Assembly: GCA_011049095.1 (NCBI GenBank)
Contig: DSDE01000038.1
Span: 1 to 12,953 of the forward strand
Reading direction: 5' to 3'
Origin: Fidelibacterota bacterium
GTDB taxonomy: Bacteria; Fidelibacterota; Fidelibacteria; Fidelibacterales; DSDE01
Length of the DNA: 12,953 nucleotides
The notes under the pieces are model-generated. The model did no database searches and was not told where the DNA came from. It saw only the letters and a program-made list of their open reading frames with translations. Shown in pieces: positions 7,458-12,953 of this stretch. A program made the position numbers and the translations under genes. The first letter of the stretch is position 1. Each line of letters begins with the position of its first letter.

Positions 7458-9952
7458 TTTTCCTCTCTGTCTAATCTATCCTCTGCAGGTTTATCGCTGC
7501 TTTCTCCTGGGCTGCTAATGGCTGTCGGCAGAATAATCAGCGCCTCTGCACCGAGGGGATGGTTTTGAAAGCTTATCTGGCCGTGATGATCAAGAATAAT
7601 ATCTTTCACGATGGCCAGGCCTAGTCCAATGCCATAGCTTTTGGTGCTGAATAGTGGTGTAAAGAGTTTTTCCATAATATCCGGACTGATTCCGGTTCCG
7701 GAATCCCGAATGATAAGCTGATACTCCCTTTCATCGGCTTGGCTGATTATACTTAAAATATTGCCCTTTGCGGCGGCTTCTGCCATAGCCTGTTGGGCAT
7801 TTTGCAGCAGATTTATAAGTGCCCGCCGAAAATATTCACCGTCTATACAGCAATACGCACCGGTAATTAATTCTGTTTGAACAATAATGTTTTCAGCAAA
7901 ATCAAATTCTTCAATTAGATTTCTCAGCCATTTGTCCATATTTGTTTTTTTTCGGACTATGATGCGTTTTTTGCTGTAATCCAGAAGCTCTTCGATGATA
8001 TTGTCTATGCGGCGTATATTTCTTTCTGCCAATATAGAAGCCCGCTGCAGTCTTTTTTCATCTGTTGTTCCTATGATATCATTAACCGCAAAGAGGGCGG
8101 TGCGGATCGTTCCCAGAGGATTGCGGATTTCGTGTGCGACAGTGGCGGTAAGGCGACCGAGAATGGCCAATTTCTCGTGACGAATGAGCTCCTCACGAGC
8201 TTCTTTCAGCTCTTGTGATCGCTGATGAATTCTCTCTTCGAGATGGCTTCTGTATTTTGCCAGCTCCATCTCCACCTGTTTACGCTCTGAAATATCCCGC
8301 AAGATTGTGATAATATATTTTTCATTGCCAATGGAATAATCATTAAGTATGACCTCTGCCTGAAAATTGCTTCCTCCTGAGCGTCTGTGCATCCATTCAA
8401 AAATTTGTCTTTCTCCATTTAAGGCTTTCTGAATAATCTTTTCGGCCTTTTCGCGGCTCTTTTCACCATCTGGCTGCTCTTGCGGTGAAAGCTCATCGGG
8501 TCTTTTTCCCAGAATCTCTTCTGGAAAAGCTTTGAAAATTTGCAGCGCTCTGGGATTGCATTCAATAAAGCGACCGCCCTGGATCACGAGTATGGCATCG
8601 CCGGCATTTTCAAACATTGCCTGATAACGAATTTTGCTTTCCTGCTCATTCTTCTGCAGGGTTTTGAGTTTTTGAAAGGTGCGGTTAGCCATTTCAGCAA
8701 GCTGCTGAAATTCGAGAAAGTCATACTTTTCGCTTTTGATAAGCTGCTCTTTTTCTAAGTGGGCAGCAAGCAGATAATCATTAGTAAAGGCCGCCACGCT
8801 CTTTTCCAGCTTTTCCCGGTAATAGTAGCCGATAGCCATAGCTATGGCAATGGTAAGAACCAGTACTAAAGCCAGTAAAAAGAATTGTCTGTTCAGCCTT
8901 TCTTTCATTTCCAGACGTTTGGCTGCGATCTGATCCTCAATCTGATAAATGTATATTCCCGCTCCCAGATACCATTTCCATTTTTCTACAGACTCCACAT
9001 AGGAAAGCTTTGCCCTGGGCTCCATCACTGTGAGGGGCGGAACGACATAACGCACAAAAGCGCCGCCTTTTTGGGCAGCGGCAATAAGCTCCTTAATGAT
9101 GGGCACACCATTTTCGTCGGTAAGCTCACTAAGGTCTTGTCCTTTAGTGGCGCCACCCAGGCTGATGCCGTCAAGCTGACCAGCGAAAATAGAGCCATCG
9201 CCGCCAAAGCGCATTTTCTCCAGGTTGCTTAAAGCTTCCGCCTGTAATTTTTCTAAAAAATCTTCGTTATATCCGCTGGTGCCAATCACCCAGTCAAAGG
9301 GTTTGAAATGAATCAATGCCGCCGTTTTGTCATAATAATGCGTATCGCCCTGCCGCCTGAGCCAGCGATAGTTATGATAAACCTCGCCGTATTGCCGTGT
9401 ATTTATAAGCATACTGGAAATGATGTGAGAACCCAGCTCTCCCTGGATGCTGCGCAAAGACAGGCCTTCAGAATAGACATGGGTTGGGTAAAGCTGGTAA
9501 ACTTCATCTGCATCAATGATGAAATAAAACCCCAAGCCATCATTGAAGCGAATAGGTCGCAGCGCTTCAATAATGAGTCTTTTGATTTCGTCTTCCGGCA
9601 AAACATCTCTGTAAAAAAGCTCCAGATGGCTGGCGATATCATGGGCTTCACGGACCCGATGCTGCAAGTCAATGCGCATCAGACTATCTGCCGAGACGAT
9701 CATTCCATTGATATAATCTTTGGCTTTTCGAGTTTCTTTGATTAGCATCTCCTGGACTGTGTGCATCTCATTTTTCAGGGTGCGCTGACTCCAACTGGTG
9801 AAATATGATATTTCAAACCAAGCCCACACGAGGGCGATCATTATGACGGAAACAAGAACCATTAAGCTGCTGACAGTAAAAAGGTAACGGGCAAGGCTGT
9901 GTTTTGCGGCAAAGCCCTCTTTGGAACTTGTATTTTGATAATCGGATGTCAT
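7454..9952 (-). CDS. Membrane sensor histidine kinase, Cache-PAS-HisKA-HATPase
   Basis: This 832-residue kinase has a membrane segment at about 23-47, a periplasmic region of about 310 residues, a second membrane segment at about 357-377, and a cytoplasmic kinase. The periplasmic part resembles two Cache-type sensor units: one with DGLGFYFIIDADEVYQLYP and DWVIGTSGYNEDF (about 85-235), and one ending WKWYLGAGIYIYQIED (about 245-340). Cache domains usually bind small molecules such as carboxylates or amino acids; the ligand here is unknown. A PAS domain follows (about 440-560), a coiled linker, HisKA with H607 in AHEIRNPLG, and HATPase with N718, DSGTGI at 750-755 and GIGLGL at 774-779. The ATG at 9952 has an AAGGA ribosome-binding site. 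First gene of the three-gene signalling operon. Confidence 0.95.
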   Translation of the reverse strand: MTSDYQNTSSKEGFAAKHSLARYLFTVSSLMVLVSVIMIALVWAWFEISYFTSWSQRTLKNEMHTVQEMLIKETRKAKDYINGMIVSADSLMRIDLQHRVREAHDIASHLELFYRDVLPEDEIKRLIIEALRPIRFNDGLGFYFIIDADEVYQLYPTHVYSEGLSLRSIQGELGSHIISSMLINTRQYGEVYHNYRWLRRQGDTHYYDKTAALIHFKPFDWVIGTSGYNEDFLEKLQAEALSNLEKMRFGGDGSIFAGQLDGISLGGATKGQDLSELTDENGVPIIKELIAAAQKGGAFVRYVVPPLTVMEPRAKLSYVESVEKWKWYLGAGIYIYQIEDQIAAKRLEMKERLNRQFFLLALVLVLTIAIAMAIGYYYREKLEKSVAAFTNDYLLAAHLEKEQLIKSEKYDFLEFQQLAEMANRTFQKLKTLQKNEQESKIRYQAMFENAGDAILVIQGGRFIECNPRALQIFKAFPEEILGKRPDELSPQEQPDGEKSREKAEKIIQKALNGERQIFEWMHRRSGGSNFQAEVILNDYSIGNEKYIITILRDISERKQVEMELAKYRSHLEERIHQRSQELKEAREELIRHEKLAILGRLTATVAHEIRNPLGTIRTALFAVNDIIGTTDEKRLQRASILAERNIRRIDNIIEELLDYSKKRIIVRKKTNMDKWLRNLIEEFDFAENIIVQTELITGAYCCIDGEYFRRALINLLQNAQQAMAEAAAKGNILSIISQADEREYQLIIRDSGTGISPDIMEKLFTPLFSTKSYGIGLGLAIVKDIILDHHGQISFQNHPLGAEALIILPTAISSPGESSDKPAEDRLDREEK

Positions 9953-9983
9953 TTTTCCTTCCCCATCAGCAGGCTAAAAGTAT

Positions 9984-10029
9984 TGATAATATTTGCTGAA
10001 AAAAATCGATTTATGAAAATATTTGCTGA
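9984..10029. repeat. Two 16-bp direct repeats, 30-bp period, in the divergent control region
   Basis: TGATAATATTTGCTGA (9984-9999) and TGAAAATATTTGCTGA (10014-10029) differ at one base and are exactly 30 bp apart start to start, about three helix turns. They lie between the Cache kinase gene (minus, starts 9952) and the secreted-protein gene (plus, starts 10138). This arrangement is typical of tandem operator sites for one regulator. On the minus strand each contains TATTWT, which could also serve as a -10 box. No other copy was noticed in the window. Confidence 0.55.
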
Positions 10030-10088
10030 CCCAATCTTCTTTTCGGCCAGGGCATTTTTCATTAACAAGCTTTTTCTTATGTGTTTCC

Positions 10089-10118
10089 TTGCTTTACTGG
10101 AGTAAATCAATATATATT
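10089..10118 (+). promoter_or_regulatory. Candidate promoter for the secreted-protein/HD operon
   Basis: TTGCTT (10089-10094) is followed by a TATATATT run (10111-10118) that offers a -10 box at a 16- or 18-base spacing. The match is fair at best, and the leader would be only about 15 bases, just enough for the GGAGG ribosome-binding site. The direct repeats lie 60-105 bases upstream, a position that suits an activator. Confidence 0.3.
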
Positions 10119-10137
10119 CTTTAAAAATGGAGGCTTA

Positions 10138-10674
10138 ATGAAAAGAACACTGCTGCTATTAATTTTTCTTGCTTTGCTCACCCCGCTCTCAGCTCAAGTT
10201 GTCAATACGGCCAGCACACTGAAAGTCGGGAAAATGTCTGTTGGTGTATATCCTCTTATCTCAGATGGCTTTAATTTGGCTCTGCTTTTTGATGGCGGCT
10301 ATGGCCTGAAAAAAGGGATGGACCTTCGGGCTCAGCTTGCTGTTGGCGGCGGAAATAGCTATCTTGGTTTTGATGTGGAAAAAATCATGCGCAGCAGCAA
10401 ACCTATGATTTCATTTAGTGGCGGCGCTCATCTGACCGGCGGTGCAGGCCTTGATGCCACGCTCAATTTCAGCTCTTCCCTGAACCGTGACATTACACTC
10501 TTTGCTGGTCTTGATACTGATCTGGAACTGGGAGACGCTATCTTCGTGCCAATGTGGCTTTTTGTCGGCGGCGAGATGGCCTTTCGCAAAAAAATGACCC
10601 TTATTCTCGAGCTGGATGCTGCAGTGAATGATGCTTCCAGCCGCCTGGTAATTGGCGCTAATTTTTATTTGTGA
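10138..10674 (+). CDS. Secreted, probably outer-membrane beta-structured protein
   Basis: The 178-residue protein starts with a clear signal peptide, MKRTLLLLIFLALLTPLSAQ, with cleavage likely after SA or SAQ. The rest alternates hydrophobic and polar residues, is rich in Gly, Asp and Ser, and ends in GANFYL, a terminal hydrophobic/aromatic strand like the signal of outer-membrane barrels. I count about eight to ten possible strands, enough for a small barrel. I do not recognise the family. The ATG at 10138 has a strong ribosome-binding site (GGAGG, spacing 4-5); an ATG at 10081 would put 19 extra residues before the signal peptide and is unlikely. The HD-domain gene follows after 25 bases, probably in the same transcript. 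Confidence 0.8.
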   Translation: MKRTLLLLIFLALLTPLSAQVVNTASTLKVGKMSVGVYPLISDGFNLALLFDGGYGLKKGMDLRAQLAVGGGNSYLGFDVEKIMRSSKPMISFSGGAHLTGGAGLDATLNFSSSLNRDITLFAGLDTDLELGDAIFVPMWLFVGGEMAFRKKMTLILELDAAVNDASSRLVIGANFYL

Positions 10675-10699
10675 TTCTAATTTTTTAAAAAGGAAAAAC

Positions 10700-11269
10700 A
10701 TGATTTTTGAAGCCATCGAATTTGCCGACAAAGCTCATCATGGACAATATCGCAAAGGGACAAAGCTCCCCTATTTCAGCCACCTAATGAATACAATGAA
10801 GAATGTGTATGAGATGACGGAAGATGAAGCGCTAATGTCAGCGGCCATTCTCCATGATGTGATGGCAGATACAGAAGTCACCCTGGAAACAATTGAAGTC
10901 AGATTTGGCCAGCGAGTGGCCGAAGCGGTGAAAGGCGCCACCGAAGCAGATGCGCTCCAGCCACAGACAGATAAAAAAGCCTCATGGAAAAGGCGAAAAG
11001 AGCATCCCATCAGCTATCTGGAAAAAGAAGCGCCGATGGACGTACTCATTGTCTCCCTGGCTGATAAGCTTGATAATATCAGCGCAATTCGAGCTGACTT
11101 CTCCAAGCTGGGTGACAAGCTCTGGAGCCGCTTCAATCACAGCAAGGATAAACAAGCCTGGTATTATCAAGCTCTATCAAAAGTTTTCCAAAAAAGAGAA
11201 AATGAGATGAGCGAGAAAGTGAAAAGCTTCAGCCGAATTTTTAAAGAGAACGTGAAAAACGTTTTTTAA
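10700..11269 (+). CDS. HD-domain phosphohydrolase resembling small alarmone hydrolases
   Basis: The 189-residue, single-domain protein matches the layout of the (p)ppGpp hydrolase domain of SpoT/Rel and of small alarmone hydrolases. It has AHHGQYRKGTKLPYFSH at 12-28 (H28), LHDVMADT at 51-58 (H52, D53, D57), the FGQRVAEAVKGAT block near 69-81, and VSLADKLDN at 118-126 (D122). The four expected Mn ligands (H28, H52, D53, D122) are kept. However, the HDxxED motif reads HDVMAD: the acidic residue before D57 is alanine (A56), and in characterised enzymes that glutamate is important for catalysis. No synthetase, TGS or ACT domain follows. The substrate could be an alarmone or another nucleotide. 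Start at 10700 is chosen from AAGGA 6 bases upstream and the domain boundary. Confidence 0.85.
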   Translation: MIFEAIEFADKAHHGQYRKGTKLPYFSHLMNTMKNVYEMTEDEALMSAAILHDVMADTEVTLETIEVRFGQRVAEAVKGATEADALQPQTDKKASWKRRKEHPISYLEKEAPMDVLIVSLADKLDNISAIRADFSKLGDKLWSRFNHSKDKQAWYYQALSKVFQKRENEMSEKVKSFSRIFKENVKNVF

Positions 11270-11291
11270 TGGATCAGCAAGGTTGAAATTC

Positions 11292-11332
11292 AAACGCTTA
11301 AAACCGTTAGAGATTTTTGGGAAGCGTTTTTT
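11292..11332 (+). terminator. Terminator after the secreted-protein/HD operon
   Basis: AAACGCTT (11292-11299) pairs perfectly with AAGCGTTT (11322-11329) across a 22-nt loop and runs into six T residues (11327-11332). It starts 22 bases after the HD gene stop. A second, smaller hairpin, AACGT-GAAAA-ACGTT plus T-run (11249-11267), overlaps the end of the HD gene itself and could help. Confidence 0.55.
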
Positions 11333-11335
11333 CCT

Positions 11336-11351
11336 CCCGACTAAAGCCGGG
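11336..11351. repeat. Short GC-rich hairpin, CCCGACTAAAGCCGGG
   Basis: CCCG and CGGG form a 4-bp stem around ACTAAAGC in an otherwise AT-rich stretch. The imperfect inner symmetry (CT/AG) recalls dispersed REP-like hairpins with a CCGNCTNNAGNCGG core, but one copy in this window cannot show that. Confidence 0.25.
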
Positions 11352-11390
11352 TCTTAACATAATTTTTGTCACATGGTATTTCAATTATGA

Positions 11391-11611
11391 TCATTTATGA
11401 AATTGGTTTATCTGCAGTTTAAAATTTCCGCCATTTTCAAGGTCATAATCCATAAAGGAGAAAGCTTTCGTACGCAGACATTCGCTGCCATAGTAGAAAT
11501 TAGTCTCAGTCAGTGAATTTTCATTGAAATTGATTTCGAAATCGCCATAAAGCTGAGCCCATAGAGGCGGCAGAGCATCAGGAAAGCTTTCAGTATGGTT
11601 CCGGGTTTCAT
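11391..11611 (-). pseudogene. Small unknown gene, apparently frameshifted after the start codon
   Basis: The minus-strand ATG at 11611 has a perfect ribosome-binding site (AAGGAG, spacing 6), but its own frame ends after only 33 codons. The -1 frame is open from 11621 to the TGA at 11391 (76 codons) and reads like real protein, for example SFPDALPPLWAQLYGDFEIN and, later, AFSFMDYDLENGGNFKLQI. It has no start codon of its own and begins right after a TAA (11622-11624). Adding one A to the AAA after the ATG would join the two into a 73-residue product starting MKTRNHTESFPDALPP. So this is a recently broken gene, or a base lost in sequencing. The protein is acidic and aromatic-rich; I do not recognise a family. 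It converges on the HD operon. Confidence 0.6.
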
Positions 11612-11624
11612 AATTATCTCCTTA

Positions 11625-11739
11625 TTTATTGGGCAAAATTTACATTCTTTCGCTCAAAGCTCCAGCATTATTTCAAGAGGCTAGAAAGCAGACAGCAGAA
11701 ATTAAGGCTAGTGCACGAATAAAATGATTAAATTTTACC
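11625..11739. other. Intergenic region between the broken small gene and the transporter gene
   Basis: This stretch should hold the divergent promoters of the small gene (minus) and the transporter gene (plus). A TAAAAT that could be a plus-strand -10 box lies at 11720-11725, but no -35 box at a normal distance is convincing. I see no repeat, RNA gene or further coding sequence. Confidence 0.4.
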
Positions 11740-11751
11740 GTGAGAAATTTT

Positions 11752-12930
11752 ATGATGCTGCGGAATTTTCTGTTTCCGGTATATGAAGAGAGCGGCAGCG
11801 ATGGGCGGCGAATCCGCTCTATGCTGATTATGCTCAGTATGGTGAGTTTTATGAGTCATCAGATGTGGCGCTCAGTTTTTAATAATTTTGCCGTGGAAGT
11901 GGCGGGTATCAATGCAGCACAAATGGGCATTATTCAGTCGGTGCGGGAGGTTCCCGGCTTTTTGGCGCTGCTGGTAATCTTTGTCATCATCTTTATTCAA
12001 GAGCAGTATCTGGCCTTTCTTAGTTTGGCGCTTATGGGTCTGGGCATTTTGCTCACCGGCTTCTTTCCCGATTTTGGCGGACTGATATTTACGGTGCTGA
12101 TGATGAGTGTGGGTTTTCACTATTTCGAGACGGTAAACCAGAGCCTGACGCTGCAGCACATTCCTAAAAGCGAATTGCCCCGCTTTATGGGTCAGGTTCG
12201 CAGCTATGGCAGCCTTGGTGATGTTTTCGGCTTTCTGGCTGTGCTTATTCTGCTGCTTTTTCTGCCTTACAAATATATCTATCTCATTGCGGGTTTGTTG
12301 GTTATTGCAGCCGTGGCATATGGTTTCTGGCAATATCCGCTTTTCATGCCCAAAGTCGTTCAGCGCAAAAAAATGGTTTTGCGAAAACGTTATTGGCTTT
12401 ACTATTTGCTTACCTTTCTCAGCGGAGCACGGCGACAGATTTTTACTGCCTTTGCCGTCTTTCTTATGGTGCAGAAATTTGCATTCTCCGTAAAAACCAT
12501 TACCATACTTTTTTTGATCAACAGCATTATTAATATGTTTTGGGCGCCTCTTATCGGCCGGATGCTAGATTATTTTGGTGAAAGAGTCGTTATCTCCATC
12601 GAATACACCGGACTGATTTTTGTCTTTGCTGGCTATGCCTTCACCCAGTCAGTGCTCATGGTGGCGGCGCTCTATATTTTTGATCATCTGTTTTTCAATA
12701 TGAGTATAGCCATCCGCACCTATTTTCAGAAAATTGCCGACCCAGCCGATATCGCACCCACTATGGCCGTGGGCTTTACCATCAATCATATCGCCGCGGT
12801 GCTCATTCCGGTGACCGGTGGGCTCATCTGGATGATTGATTATCGATATACATTTCTCATGGGAGCTCTTCTGGCATTGGCATCTCTCATCTCGGCGCAG
12901 TTTGTAAAAACAGCAGAGTTTTCTGAATAA
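11752..12930 (+). CDS. Major facilitator superfamily transporter
   Basis: The 392-residue protein has about twelve membrane segments in two halves, joined by a basic cytoplasmic loop at about 200-213 (KVVQRKKMVLRKR). The loop before segment 9 holds GRMLDYFGER (269-278), the second-half copy of MFS motif A (GxxxDxxGxR). An Arg-rich end of segment 7 (SGARRQ, 224-229) and a polar FHYFETVNQ in segment 4 may line the path. The substrate cannot be deduced. I chose the ATG at 11752 because GTGAG lies 7 bases upstream as ribosome-binding site, as for ribBA; a GTG at 11740 would add four residues but is itself that site. It has its own transcription unit as far as can be seen, with no partner gene in the window. 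Confidence 0.88.
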   Translation: MMLRNFLFPVYEESGSDGRRIRSMLIMLSMVSFMSHQMWRSVFNNFAVEVAGINAAQMGIIQSVREVPGFLALLVIFVIIFIQEQYLAFLSLALMGLGILLTGFFPDFGGLIFTVLMMSVGFHYFETVNQSLTLQHIPKSELPRFMGQVRSYGSLGDVFGFLAVLILLLFLPYKYIYLIAGLLVIAAVAYGFWQYPLFMPKVVQRKKMVLRKRYWLYYLLTFLSGARRQIFTAFAVFLMVQKFAFSVKTITILFLINSIINMFWAPLIGRMLDYFGERVVISIEYTGLIFVFAGYAFTQSVLMVAALYIFDHLFFNMSIAIRTYFQKIADPADIAPTMAVGFTINHIAAVLIPVTGGLIWMIDYRYTFLMGALLALASLISAQFVKTAEFSE

Positions 12931-12953
12931 AGGTAAAATCACTGTCTTAAACT

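Noticed and set aside
10081..10137. N-terminal extension of the secreted protein from an ATG at 10081
   Set aside because: It would bury the signal peptide behind 19 residues and ignore the strong GGAGG site before 10138.
11460..11591. Two copies of the palindrome GAAAGCTTTC (11460-11469 and 11582-11591)
   Set aside because: Both lie in the small broken gene, in different codon phases (Lys-Ala-Phe and Glu-Ser-Phe); coincidence is the simpler explanation.
1..12953. Mobile elements, CRISPR, tRNA or rRNA
   Set aside because: I found no transposase, integrase, spaced repeats, terminal inverted repeats of a mobile element, or tRNA/rRNA signature in the window.

Overview
The window looks like chromosomal DNA from a Gram-negative bacterium. 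Evidence is a probable outer-membrane beta-structured protein with a signal peptide ending in SAQ, a style I associate with the Bacteroidetes/Fibrobacteres-Chlorobi superphylum, together with multi-domain Cache/PAS kinases and moderate base composition. I cannot name the species. No insertion sequence, phage gene, CRISPR array, tRNA or rRNA is visible.

Layout. (1) Positions 1-118 (minus): 5' end of a gene for an exported protein that runs off the window, with an extended -10 promoter and a leader hairpin. (2) 198-4741 (minus): a complete riboflavin operon, read as promoter, FMN riboswitch, ribD, ribE, ribBA, ribH, then a CPBP-family membrane protease gene close behind. The riboswitch ends in a terminator whose 3' arm also holds the likely ribosome-binding site of ribD, which starts with TTG. 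(3) 4780-9952 (minus): three signalling genes joined by two ATGA stop/start overlaps: a membrane Cache-PAS histidine kinase, a stand-alone REC-REC protein, and a soluble REC-PAS-kinase-REC hybrid. All phospho-acceptor residues look intact, yet none of the three has a DNA-binding or enzymatic output domain. (4) 9953-10137: divergent intergenic region with two copies of a 16-bp sequence exactly 30 bp apart. (5) 10138-11269 (plus): a small secreted probable beta-barrel protein and an HD-domain protein resembling small alarmone hydrolases, then a terminator. (6) 11270-11751: terminator, a short GC-rich hairpin, and on the minus strand a small gene (about 73 codons) that seems broken by one missing base right after its start. 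(7) 11752-12930 (plus): an MFS transporter.

How it fits together. RibBA makes both riboflavin precursors from GTP and ribulose-5-phosphate, RibD carries out deamination and reduction, RibH makes lumazine and RibE makes riboflavin, with FMN feedback through the riboswitch. The signalling genes look like one phosphorelay whose final output is encoded elsewhere. The shared divergent control region hints, without proof, that the relay and the secreted-protein/HD operon are co-regulated. Most of the window is well-understood biology. The least ordinary items are the output-less relay with its repeat-bearing control region, the HD protein lacking one catalytic-motif residue, and the frame-broken small gene.
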